In this document: piece after piece, positions 7,696-14,355 of the stretch
Layout: each line of letters starts with the position of its first letter
How positions within the stretch are numbered: position 1 is the first letter of the stretch
Assembly (NCBI GenBank): GCA_009787685.1
Contig: WQSV01000012.1
Span: forward strand, 1,045 to 18,036
Direction: 5' to 3'
From: Bacillota bacterium
Lineage (GTDB): Bacteria > Bacillota > Clostridia > Christensenellales > Pumilibacteraceae
DNA: 16,992 bases
The notes under the pieces: generated by a model
Seen by the model: the letters and a program-made list of their open reading frames with translations, nothing else
The model's database searches: none
What the model was told of the DNA's origin: nothing
Made by a program: the position numbers and the translations under genes

Positions 7696-8589
7696 ATGTT
7701 ATATGGGTTTGTTAATTGGACTCTTGATAATAACTTTGCTGCATTCGGATGGTTCCACTTGATGTGGCTTGGGATAACAGTTTTAGCTGTTGTTCTTGTT
7801 TGTGTTTTTTTGAGAAAAACACACGAGAAGCAAAATAAGTGGTTGATTTTCGGTGCTGGCATTCTCCTTTTGATTTTAGAACTTATTAAACAGTTTTTGT
7901 GGATGTGGAATCCTGTTTCTGGGTGGGGATATTATTGGAGCGGCTTTCCGTGGCACCTTTGCTCAATTCCAATGTTCTTGTTCTTTATTATTCCTTTTTT
8001 GAAAGACGGAAAGATAAAAAGAGCGATGTGTTCTTTTGTTGGAACATTTGGACTCTTGGGCGGAGTGATTGTTATGCTCTATCCAGCGACTGTTTTGAAC
8101 ACTTCCCTCATAATAATCACAATTCAAACCATGGTTCATCATGCCACACTTGTTATTGTTGGGGTTTATGTCACTGTTTCGGGACGAGTGAAATTAGACA
8201 GAAAAAACCTCAAAGAAACTCTTTTGAGTGCTTTCATTATTTTTGCAATCGCTGTTTCTGTTGCATTAGTTTTAAACACTCTATTCTATTTTTTTAGAGA
8301 CTATCTTGGTGGGAATGGCTCTTTTAATCTTTTCTATATCTCACCTTTTCAGTATACTGTCATTCCAATTTTGGACATCATTCATGAGTTTTCTCCGACT
8401 TTGGCTATTTTTGTCTATGTCATAGTTGCATCACTTGTTTCATTTGGGTTGCTTTTTGCAATTAGATTTGGATTAAATGTTCATTCTAATATGATGAAAA
8501 AAAGAAAGACTACTATTGAAATGGATGAAACAATAAAAATTGAATGCGAAAACGCTGCTGCTGAAACAGTAGCGACAACTGATGAATAA
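7696..8589 (+). CDS. TMEM164/YwaF-like multi-pass membrane protein (TIGR02206-type)
   Basis: A 297-aa integral membrane protein with about seven hydrophobic helices and a short charged C-terminal tail (after ~residue 265). Family signs are an early His in WFHLMWL (H21), a Glu in ILELIKQ followed by WMWNP, the hallmark PWHLCSIPMF with Cys89, and an HH pair at 148-149 (MVHHATLVIVG). These match bacterial YwaF/TMEM164 proteins. Human TMEM164 has been described as an acyltransferase acting on ether phospholipids with a conserved Cys and His. Whether this bacterial homologue does such chemistry is inference. The acidic tail ending in EMDETIKIECENAAAETVATTDE-type residues is probably lineage-specific. 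The ATG is set by the promoter geometry just upstream, and no Shine-Dalgarno is present. It ends 8 nt before a bidirectional terminator. Confidence 0.75.
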   Translation: MLYGFVNWTLDNNFAAFGWFHLMWLGITVLAVVLVCVFLRKTHEKQNKWLIFGAGILLLILELIKQFLWMWNPVSGWGYYWSGFPWHLCSIPMFLFFIIPFLKDGKIKRAMCSFVGTFGLLGGVIVMLYPATVLNTSLIIITIQTMVHHATLVIVGVYVTVSGRVKLDRKNLKETLLSAFIIFAIAVSVALVLNTLFYFFRDYLGGNGSFNLFYISPFQYTVIPILDIIHEFSPTLAIFVYVIVASLVSFGLLFAIRFGLNVHSNMMKKRKTTIEMDETIKIECENAAAETVATTDE

Positions 8590-8597
8590 TCTTGAAC

Positions 8598-8639
8598 AAA
8601 AAAACAGGTCAGAGATAAAATTCTCTAGCCTGTTTTTTT
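8598..8639. terminator. Bidirectional terminator between the TMEM164-like gene and trhP
   Basis: Stem 8598-8614 with 8623-8639: A7 on the left, T7 on the right, ACAGG/CCTGT core, inner AGAG/CTCT, one C-A mismatch, 8-nt loop. It serves the convergent genes on both sides (stops at 8589 and 8641). Confidence 0.88.
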
Positions 8640-8640
8640 G

Positions 8641-9831
8641 TTAAATCTTTTTTCGCAAAATATCTCCGAATTTTAATTTTAAGTCAGTTTTTAGGAATAG
8701 TTTTTGTTGGACTAGTTTGGCGTGATCAACTGGATTGTTTTTTTCATCAAAGAGATCTTTAACTAAAATTGTTTGATTAAAGGTCTTGTTTGGAGACAGT
8801 ATTTCAAGAGTGTCACCACATTTGAAAGCGTTTCTCTGCTCAATTAATGCCCCATCTTTTTTCTCCTCAATAACTTGAGCAACAAATGCATGGGTTGAAG
8901 TTTGAATATTTGAAAAGAAATTTTCGGTGTCAACATTTGGCTTGAGATAGAGCCCTGTTGAATATTTTCGATGACTTGCTTTTGTCAGTTCATCTTGAAG
9001 CAACTTGACATCTTCTCCATTAATTGCTCGTCGATATGCGTTAACGGTGTTCGCAACATAATATACTGTTTTCATTCTTCCTTCTATTTTAAAGCTTGTT
9101 ATGCCCGCGTCAACAAGGTCATTAATGAGGTGAAGCGTGTTCATGTCTTTTGAGTTGAGAATGTAGGTCCCGCGTTCATCTTCGGATATATCATAGCCCT
9201 CGTTTTGACGTGTTTGTTCGACCAAGGAATATTCCCATCGACAACTCATCGCGCAATCTCCTTTGTTTGCTGGGCGCTGTGCCATGAAATTTGAGAGCAA
9301 ACATCTTCCAGAGTAGGCAATACACATTGCTCCATGAACAAACGCTTCAAGGTCAACATTGTGTTTTAGGTTTTGGCGAATTTCTTTGATTTCGGGAATT
9401 GAAAGTTCGCGTGACAGGATTATCCTTTTTGCTCCCAAAGATGCATAGAAATTTGCAGAATAATGGTTTGTGACGTTGCTTTGAGTTGAGATGTGGATTT
9501 CAAGAGTTGGAGCATGTTTTTTAACAAAGTCAAGAACTCCGACATCGCTGATGATAACAGCGTCTGTTTTGACTTTTTCGAGGTGTTGAACATAGTCTTT
9601 CAAATTTTCGAAGTCCGCATTGTGGGCAAAAATATTGAGTGCCACATAGACTTTTTTATTTAGCGAGTGGGCAAACTTGATTGCAGACTCAAGTTCATCA
9701 AATGAAAAATTGTCGGCATGTTTTCGAAGTGAAAATTCATGCCCAGCGACATAGCAAGCATCCGCCCCGAAATAAATGGCGGCTTTTAATTTTTCAAAAT
9801 TGCCCGCGGGGGCAAGAAGTTCAAGTTTCAT
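8641..9831 (-). CDS. trhP: U32-family peptidase-like protein, probable tRNA 5-hydroxyuridine synthase component TrhP
   Basis: Member of the U32 family. In B. subtilis and E. coli TrhP proteins of this family are needed to make 5-hydroxyuridine at wobble position 34 of certain tRNAs, with prephenate implicated as a donor. The 396-aa protein opens with LELLAPAGNFEKLKAAIYFGADACYV, the typical U32 N-terminus. It carries the signature EAFVHGAMCIAYSGRC at about 162-177 (Cys170, Cys177) and further cysteines at 193 and 197 (GDCAMSCRW) that could hold a metal cluster. The C-terminal region is the short beta-rich part of the longer TrhP type. It follows trmR in the same direction; TrmR methylates the product of TrhP, so the pairing strongly supports this role over proteolysis. 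The ATG is the family start but has no Shine-Dalgarno; a heptamer inverted repeat occupies the 91 nt upstream. Confidence 0.85.
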   Translation of the reverse strand: MKLELLAPAGNFEKLKAAIYFGADACYVAGHEFSLRKHADNFSFDELESAIKFAHSLNKKVYVALNIFAHNADFENLKDYVQHLEKVKTDAVIISDVGVLDFVKKHAPTLEIHISTQSNVTNHYSANFYASLGAKRIILSRELSIPEIKEIRQNLKHNVDLEAFVHGAMCIAYSGRCLLSNFMAQRPANKGDCAMSCRWEYSLVEQTRQNEGYDISEDERGTYILNSKDMNTLHLINDLVDAGITSFKIEGRMKTVYYVANTVNAYRRAINGEDVKLLQDELTKASHRKYSTGLYLKPNVDTENFFSNIQTSTHAFVAQVIEEKKDGALIEQRNAFKCGDTLEILSPNKTFNQTILVKDLFDEKNNPVDHAKLVQQKLFLKTDLKLKFGDILRKKI

Positions 9832-9833
9832 TT

Positions 9834-9926
9834 GAATAGTGAATAGTGGATAGCGGATAGTTCATAGTTCAAGATAAGATTATTTTTTCAATCTTTACTT
9901 ACTATTGACTATTCTTTATTCACTAT
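9834..9926. repeat. Heptamer tandem repeats forming an inverted repeat between trmR and trhP
   Basis: Left arm 9834-9875 is six phased 7-mers: GAATAGT, GAATAGT, GGATAGC, GGATAGT, TCATAGT, TCAAGAT. Right arm ~9894-9926, read on the minus strand, is ATAGTGA, ATAAAGA, ATAGTCA, ATAGTAA, GTAAAGA. The arms can pair in several 7-nt registers. The trmR TAG stop (9923-9925) is inside the right arm and the trhP ATG touches the left arm. Confidence 0.75.
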
Positions 9927-10510
9927 ATTTTTACTGACAAGCTCAAGATGTCGCAAATGGGGACTATGCTTGAGGCTAGTTCGGGATCATTCATTATTTG
10001 GTCGACAAAGGCTTGACGTTTTTTGATTAATTGGACATTGGATAATTTTTTTATGCCACTTGTGCCGAGCATAACGTTGTCAGCGACAAGAACTCCGCCA
10101 TCTGCGAGAAGATTTTTGATGAACGGGAAATAGTTTGAATATTGTCCTTTCGGCCCATCAAGAAAGATGAAATCAAATTTTTGAGGGTTTTCTTTGCTTG
10201 CAAGTTCTTCAAGCGTCAGTCTCGCATCATCGTGAATAAGGTTGACTTTTTCACTGAACCCTGCTTTTTCAAAACTTTCTTTCGCGATGCTCACTCTCTC
10301 TTCATTTTTTTCGATTGTTGTGAGATGAGCATTTTTCGCGACTTTCAACATCACAATGCCACTATAACCGATTGCTGAACCGATTTCCAAAATTGTTTTT
10401 GGTTGTTTTAAAATAATCAGTTGCTCAATAAACCTTCTTGCGTCATCTTGCAAGATTGGGACATTGTTCTCTGTCGCGTATTGTTTCAAGTTGGTTAAAA
10501 ATTCGTTCAT
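9923..10510 (-). CDS. trmR: SAM-dependent O-methyltransferase, tRNA 5-hydroxyuridine methyltransferase TrmR (YrrM-like)
   Basis: Class I methyltransferase, 195 aa. In B. subtilis TrmR (formerly YrrM) methylates 5-hydroxyuridine-34 to 5-methoxyuridine in tRNA, widening wobble decoding. The SAM-binding motif LEIGSAIGYSGIVML is at about 41-55, the acidic residue after strand 2 is in TTIEKNEER, and DDAR lies at 94-97. The family-typical KFDFIFLDGPKGQY is at 111-124, followed by LLADGGVLVADNVM. The neighbours decide the function: a U32/TrhP-like gene follows, the same pairing as B. subtilis yrrM-yrrN-yrrO. The start ATG overlaps the rnj stop by one base (TAATG), with AGGA about 10 nt upstream, so translation is probably coupled to rnj. 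A generic small-molecule O-methyltransferase cannot be excluded from sequence alone but is less likely. Confidence 0.85.
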   Translation of the reverse strand: MNEFLTNLKQYATENNVPILQDDARRFIEQLIILKQPKTILEIGSAIGYSGIVMLKVAKNAHLTTIEKNEERVSIAKESFEKAGFSEKVNLIHDDARLTLEELASKENPQKFDFIFLDGPKGQYSNYFPFIKNLLADGGVLVADNVMLGTSGIKKLSNVQLIKKRQAFVDQIMNDPELASSIVPICDILSLSVKI

Positions 10511-12198
10511 TATTCTTTTTCCTGCAAGACCATGACAATTATCATTGGGTTTCGGTGGGTTCTTTTGTAGAGATAGCCTTTGAGATCTTTTCGGATTTGG
10601 TTCTTGATTTGTGCAAAGTCGTTCATGCTGTCTTTTGAGTCATATTTGTCAAAAATAGAACGGACGATTTCTTTGCTTTCAGTCAAAAGGTCTTCGCTTT
10701 CTTTGACATAGACAAAGCCACGCGTCAAAATTTCAATGTCTTCAACTTCGCCAGAAAGATGACAAACAGAGACTCCGACCATGACAAGACCATCTTCGGA
10801 GAGTGTTTTGCGATCACGAATAACAGTGCTTCCGACGTCGCCAACTCCAATGCCATCAACGAGAATTGGTCCTGCTGTGACATTATCATCGAGTCTAATC
10901 ATCTTTCTGGTCACTGATGCGACATTTCCAAGATCACAAATGATGATGTTTGAAGACGGCATTCCCATCTTCATCGCTAATTCCGCATGCTTTTTTAGAT
11001 GACGATATTCACCGTGAACTGGAATAAAAAACTTTGGTTTGACAAGAGTGTGAATAAGCGAGAGTTCGTCTTGATAGGCATGTCCTGAAACATGGACATT
11101 TGCAAAACTCTCATAAATGACCCTTGCACCAAGGCGATAGAGCTTGTTGACAACACCATAGACAAGTTTTTCGTTGCCCGGAATTGGAGATGCTGAGATG
11201 ACGATAACATCATTATAGCCAATTTTGACTTTGTTGAATTCGTCAGATGCCATACGCGTTAATGCGCTCATTGGTTCGCCTTGTGAGCCAGTTGTTATGA
11301 CAAGAATATTTTTATCATCATGGTTGCCGATTTTTTCAATGTCGACAATTAATTCGTTGTTATATTTTAATTCGCCAATTTTTGTCGCCGCTTCAACAAC
11401 ATTGAGCATGCTTCGCCCACTGAACACCACCTTTCTTCCAAATTTTTGAGCAAGGTCAAGAAGTTGTTGAAGACGGTGGACATTGGATGCAAATGTTGCG
11501 ACAAAAATTCTTCTTGAGGATTGTTCTGCGAAAACTTTGTGAAGTGATGAGCCGACTGTTGCTTCACTCATTGACGAGCCTTTTCTCTCAACATTGGTGC
11601 TTTCCCCCAAAAGCAAGAGAACTCCCTTGTTTCCGATTTCGGCAATACGCGAGAGGTCAGTTGCGACACCATCAATTGGAGTGTGGTCTATTTTAAAATC
11701 GCCCGTGTGAAAAACAACTCCGAGAGGAGTCGTTATTGCTAAAGCACAACTTCCAGCAACTGAGTGAGTCACGCTTATAAACTCGACTTTGAAGTTTGCA
11801 CCGAGATGAACAACACTTTTTGGTTTCACTGAGTTCAGTCTTGAATTTTCCGCAATTTTGTGTTCGCGCAGTTTTGGTTCTAATAGAGATAGTGTCATTC
11901 TTGTTCCATAGACCGGAACGTTCAATTCTTTGAGGATATATGGAAGTGCGCCAATGTGGTCTTCATGAGCATGCGTTAAAACTATCCCTTTCACCTTTTC
12001 GCGATTTGCAACCAAATAAGATGCATCGGGAATGACGAGGTCAATTCCCGGCATTTCACTGCTTGGAAACGCCAAACCACAGTCAACAACTATGATTTCA
12101 TCGCCAAATTCAAGTGCTGTCATGTTTTTTCCAATCTCGCCAACACCACCTAGAAATATTACTTTCAAGGCAGGTTCATTCATGTTTTGTTTTGTCAA
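10510..12198 (-). CDS. rnj: Ribonuclease J
   Basis: Metallo-beta-lactamase/beta-CASP ribonuclease with 5' exonuclease and endonuclease activity, central to mRNA turnover and rRNA maturation in Gram-positive bacteria. With the chosen start it is 562 aa, the usual length. The zinc motif HAHEDH is at residues 76-81 (LTHAHEDHIGALPYIL) and SVTHSVAGSC and HTGDFKID follow. The beta-CASP region carries TTGSQGEPMSALTRMA, and PVHGEYRHLKKHAELA comes near the C-terminal domain. The usual SDSTN segment reads GESTN here. The start is TTG at 12198: AAGGAG (12205-12210) sits 6 nt upstream, ideal for this codon, whereas ATG at 12183 is 21 nt away. Both forms keep the conserved N-terminus (KVIFLGGVGEIGKNM). 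It leads an operon with trmR and trhP. Whether it is J1- or J2-type cannot be settled from the motifs. Confidence 0.95.
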   Translation of the reverse strand: MTKQNMNEPALKVIFLGGVGEIGKNMTALEFGDEIIVVDCGLAFPSSEMPGIDLVIPDASYLVANREKVKGIVLTHAHEDHIGALPYILKELNVPVYGTRMTLSLLEPKLREHKIAENSRLNSVKPKSVVHLGANFKVEFISVTHSVAGSCALAITTPLGVVFHTGDFKIDHTPIDGVATDLSRIAEIGNKGVLLLLGESTNVERKGSSMSEATVGSSLHKVFAEQSSRRIFVATFASNVHRLQQLLDLAQKFGRKVVFSGRSMLNVVEAATKIGELKYNNELIVDIEKIGNHDDKNILVITTGSQGEPMSALTRMASDEFNKVKIGYNDVIVISASPIPGNEKLVYGVVNKLYRLGARVIYESFANVHVSGHAYQDELSLIHTLVKPKFFIPVHGEYRHLKKHAELAMKMGMPSSNIIICDLGNVASVTRKMIRLDDNVTAGPILVDGIGVGDVGSTVIRDRKTLSEDGLVMVGVSVCHLSGEVEDIEILTRGFVYVKESEDLLTESKEIVRSIFDKYDSKDSMNDFAQIKNQIRKDLKGYLYKRTHRNPMIIVMVLQEKE

Positions 12199-12364
12199 AA
12201 GTCTCTCCTTAATCAATGCGCAATGTTCAATTCAATGCACAACGATTGTTAAATATTCTTAATTTGTAATTTACAATTTGAACAATAGCAGATATACCCC
12301 TTCAAAAAAGGGCATGGGAAAAATCCATAAAAAAACAAAAGCTACTATTTAAATCTTTAAATTC
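12199..12364 (-). promoter_or_regulatory. rnj 5' leader with heptamer repeats and AAGGAG site
   Basis: Predicted leader of about 165 nt. It contains AAGGAG at 12205-12210 and phased 7-mers (CAATGCG, CAATGTT, CAATTCA on the plus strand from 12214; TTAATTT, GTAATTT, ACAATTT at about 12259-12279). TGTTCAATT (12225-12233) and AATTTGAACA (12275-12284) form an inverted repeat. An 8-codon reading frame (MDFSHALF) occurs in the leader but lacks a ribosome site. The length and structure would suit post-transcriptional control; RNase J transcripts are plausible targets of their own product, which is inference. Confidence 0.45.
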
Positions 12365-12373
12365 TAATAGTAG
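12342..12373. repeat. Inverted repeat over the rnj transcription start
   Basis: CTACTATT (12342-12349) and AATAGTAG (12366-12373) are perfect inverted 8-mers, 16 nt apart. They straddle the predicted start and touch the -10 box. It may be an operator; as RNA only part would be transcribed from this promoter. Confidence 0.45.
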
Positions 12374-12400
12374 TATAGCAAATTTTTTTAATTGGGGCAA
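12372..12400 (-). promoter_or_regulatory. rnj operon promoter
   Basis: On the minus strand TTGCCC (12400-12395), a 17-nt spacer, then TATACT (12377-12372). Predicted start near 12365. It is the only good promoter seen upstream of rnj-trmR-trhP. Confidence 0.65.
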
Positions 12401-12475
12401 GCGTTTTTAAGGGGGTGCGGGGAATATCTTGTTCGGAGTCTGGGAGTATTTTTTATTTTTTAAATTATTGTCCCA

Positions 12476-12560
12476 CAATTTGCCACGGTGACTGTGTTAT
12501 TTTTCAATGTCTTTTATTCCCTTTAGAATTTGAAAATAACACAGTCACCGTGACAAATTG
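12476..12560. repeat. Long inverted repeat, 32-nt arms
   Basis: Arms 12476-12507 and 12529-12560 match as reverse complements at about 28 of 32 positions, including an unbroken run containing CACGGTGACTGTGTTATTTT. The centre is 21 nt. No flanking target duplication was seen. It lies between the NTase 3' end and the rnj promoter. On the plus strand a short T6 run follows, but on the minus strand, the direction of both neighbours, none does, so it is not an obvious terminator for them. A MITE-like remnant or a structured RNA are both possible. Confidence 0.8.
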
Positions 12561-12592
12561 ATTTTTTAGATGAATTGCAAATAATAGTAACA

Positions 12593-12676
12593 CCCTTCCC
12601 GCAAGAAAGACTGCTAATATTGGACTAAACACAACTTGGCAAAAATCGCGAGGACTCAACCCTTAAAGGATTAAAA
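12593..12676 (-). repeat. Copy 2 of an ~80-bp element with conserved ends
   Basis: Matches the element at 6091-6172: TCCCGCAAGAAAGACTGC at one end and CTCAACCC...GGATTAAAA at the other, with an equal 62-nt distance after CTGC and an unrelated centre. Like copy 1 it lies downstream of a minus-strand gene, here ~35 nt beyond the stop of the 12709-13476 gene. Confidence 0.45.
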
Positions 12677-12708
12677 AATTGAGTTGACTGAGTTTGTGAT
12701 TTTGTTAA

Positions 12709-13476
12709 CTATGGTCTGAAATAGTCTTTTTCGAAAATGAATTCGTTTGCAGTGACATACTGCTCAAAGCTTCCAATATCGAACCAATAGCCGTTGAAGA
12801 CATGGGCATTTAGGAGCTTTTTCTCTAATAGAATTGGAAAAAGGTTTTTTGAAAAATCAAACTTTTGATTTTTTGGAACGAAGTCGAGAGCAGATTTGCT
12901 CACAACATAGACCCCGCAATTGACAAATTTTCTCTCTTTGTTTCCAATTTCATTTTGAGGTTTTTCGACATAGTTTGTGACGAGTCCATCCTCGCCAAAC
13001 TCTGGAACACCATAAAGATGCACATTATCGCTTGATTTTACTGCCATGGTAAGGGCGGCTCCACTTTTTCGATGAGAGTCCACCATTTCATTAATGTCGA
13101 TGTTGATGAGACAATCACCAGAAATAACAACGAATTCATCATGCAGAAGATGTTCTGCATGCTTGACACTTCCAGCCGTTCCAAGAGGGGTTGGTTCGAT
13201 TGAAAAACGATAAAATGGATAGTTAACAAGGTCAACAAGTCGAGAGTTTTCTTTTAGATAAGTGTCACGACTCGCTTCTTTGAAAATATGATTTTCAACT
13301 TCTTCACTGTTGTGGTGAAGAGCAAAGACTATGTCATTGATGTTTGCCTTTTTTAGCGTTTTGATGCAATAATCAATCATTGGAGACCCAGCAATGTTTA
13401 ACATGGGTTTTATTGTTTCATCTGTTAATGGGGCGAGCCTTGCTCCAAAGCCACCTGCGAGGACTATAGCGTTCAT
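12709..13476 (-). CDS. NDP-sugar pyrophosphorylase-like nucleotidyltransferase
   Basis: A 255-aa cytoplasmic enzyme of the sugar-1-phosphate nucleotidyltransferase family, which makes activated NDP-sugars from NTP and sugar-1-phosphate for cell-surface glycans. The signature GGFGARLAPLTDETIKPML is at about 8-26, with the catalytic Arg13 and Lys23. EPTPLGTAGSV is at ~94-103, metal/substrate Asp in VISGDCLINID at 117-127, and EKP in NYVEKPQNE. The C-terminal GYWFDIGSFEQYVTANEFIF resembles mannose- or heptose-1-phosphate guanylyltransferases. A single catalytic domain is present with no acyltransferase-type hexapeptide extension. The exact sugar and base cannot be told. The ATG at 13476 is the family start (MNAIVLAGGFG), although no Shine-Dalgarno is seen; a TTG at 13521 would add 15 unusual residues. 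It follows the terminator of the CrtO-like gene, so it is likely its own unit. Confidence 0.85.
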   Translation of the reverse strand: MNAIVLAGGFGARLAPLTDETIKPMLNIAGSPMIDYCIKTLKKANINDIVFALHHNSEEVENHIFKEASRDTYLKENSRLVDLVNYPFYRFSIEPTPLGTAGSVKHAEHLLHDEFVVISGDCLINIDINEMVDSHRKSGAALTMAVKSSDNVHLYGVPEFGEDGLVTNYVEKPQNEIGNKERKFVNCGVYVVSKSALDFVPKNQKFDFSKNLFPILLEKKLLNAHVFNGYWFDIGSFEQYVTANEFIFEKDYFRP

Positions 13477-13527
13477 GGGTTTATTTTTTGTTAAAGCCGT
13501 GAAAAATATGTGAAATCGCAAAAAAAT

Positions 13528-13533
13528 ATTATA
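13528..13533 (-). promoter_or_regulatory. Possible -10 box for the nucleotidyltransferase gene
   Basis: Perfect TATAAT on the minus strand, 52 nt upstream of the ATG, directly after the preceding terminator. No convincing -35 is present. Confidence 0.4.
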
Positions 13534-13550
13534 AGATAGTAGAGTGGAAT

Positions 13551-13586
13551 AAAAAAAGAACCAGCCTTGTGACTAGTTCTTTAAAG
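13551..13586 (-). terminator. Intrinsic terminator of the CrtO-like gene
   Basis: On the minus strand AAAGAACTAGTC pairs with GCTGGTTCTTT (one G-T wobble and one mismatch) around a 5-nt loop, followed by T7. It starts 5 nt beyond the stop codon. Confidence 0.85.
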
Positions 13587-13590
13587 TTAT

Positions 13591-14292
13591 TTAAAGGTCA
13601 ATGTTTTTCTTCTTTTCATAGGTTCCGTCTGCTTTTTTCATTTCTTCTAGTGCTTTTGCTCGTTGATAGAGTTTTAGGACAACTGGACGGTTATAACGTT
13701 GGACAAAGATTGGAAGAATGTTTAGCACAAAATTAAACACCGCTAATGGCACCGCGAACACTGCAGCTTGCGCGAGTGAAAGCACTACTTCATCAGGACT
13801 TCCAATATAGACAGCTCCTCTTACTGCCCAACCGATTGGAACGAACAAAACAGCGAATCCAGCGATAGCGGACAAAATGTGCATCATTTCCGCATAGCCC
13901 ATTTCGCAAAGAAACTTGAACATGTAGTCTGGGTCATCGGTGTGTTTAAGGTTTGTTTTGTCGAAAACTTTCAGCGTTTTCATGAGGTCTGGAACAATCA
14001 CTTTCCATTTTCTTATGCCTGTTTTTCTCCAAAATTTTCTCTCGTTTTTGAAAGGTCTGAACGGAATAAAAGGCGGAGCATAGAGGTGAAACGGAACTAG
14101 CCTCAAAATTATTGCAATTCCAAAATCAAATGCAACAATAATAGCGCTGAAACCCAAGACAGAGAAAATAGCATTATACCAAGAAAACTCAAGCCATGGC
14201 GCGACAAAAATTGCGGCGACCGCAGACATAATTGCAACAAATAACATGATTGAAATTATGTAAAAATATCTAAATAAAATTTTTTTGAACAT
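13591..14292 (-). CDS. CrtO-like membrane acyltransferase (glycosyl-4,4'-diaponeurosporenoate acyltransferase family)
   Basis: A 233-aa membrane protein with four hydrophobic segments (about 7-31, 40-65, 136-157, 167-192). The middle loop and C-terminus carry the family pattern: FRPFKNERKFWRKTGIRKWK (78-97) followed by IVPD, a histidine-bearing EMGYAEMMHIL (130-140), and NILPIFVQRYNRPVVLKLYQ (191-210). S. aureus CrtO acylates a glycosylated carotenoid in staphyloxanthin synthesis; many Clostridia carry relatives without carotenoid genes, whose substrate is unknown. No carotenoid gene lies in this window, so a lipid or glycolipid substrate is as likely. The ATG at 14292 is preferred (MFKKILF); an AGGGTG 13 nt upstream is a poor ribosome site, and a TTG at 14316 is the alternative. 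A near-perfect promoter lies at 14356-14385. Family call moderate, function uncertain. Confidence 0.6.
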   Translation of the reverse strand: MFKKILFRYFYIISIMLFVAIMSAVAAIFVAPWLEFSWYNAIFSVLGFSAIIVAFDFGIAIILRLVPFHLYAPPFIPFRPFKNERKFWRKTGIRKWKVIVPDLMKTLKVFDKTNLKHTDDPDYMFKFLCEMGYAEMMHILSAIAGFAVLFVPIGWAVRGAVYIGSPDEVVLSLAQAAVFAVPLAVFNFVLNILPIFVQRYNRPVVLKLYQRAKALEEMKKADGTYEKKKNIDL

Positions 14293-14355
14293 TTTAATCT
14301 GCTTGCACCCTCGCAAAACAATAATGATTTGATTTTCTATTGCATCGACAATATA

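Noticed and set aside
12290..12330. Leader peptide MDFSHALF in the rnj leader
   Set aside because: No ribosome site and no attenuator structure with a T-run after it; noted only as a minor possibility.
12476..12560. Insertion sequence or complete MITE
   Set aside because: No transposase, no target-site duplication and no repeated copy of the full element in the window; only a long inverted repeat can be claimed.
13477..13521. Extended N-terminus of the nucleotidyltransferase from a TTG at 13521
   Set aside because: The added residues do not fit the family, which begins at MNAIVLAGG; the TTG lies seven bases past a TATAAT, but homology favours the ATG.
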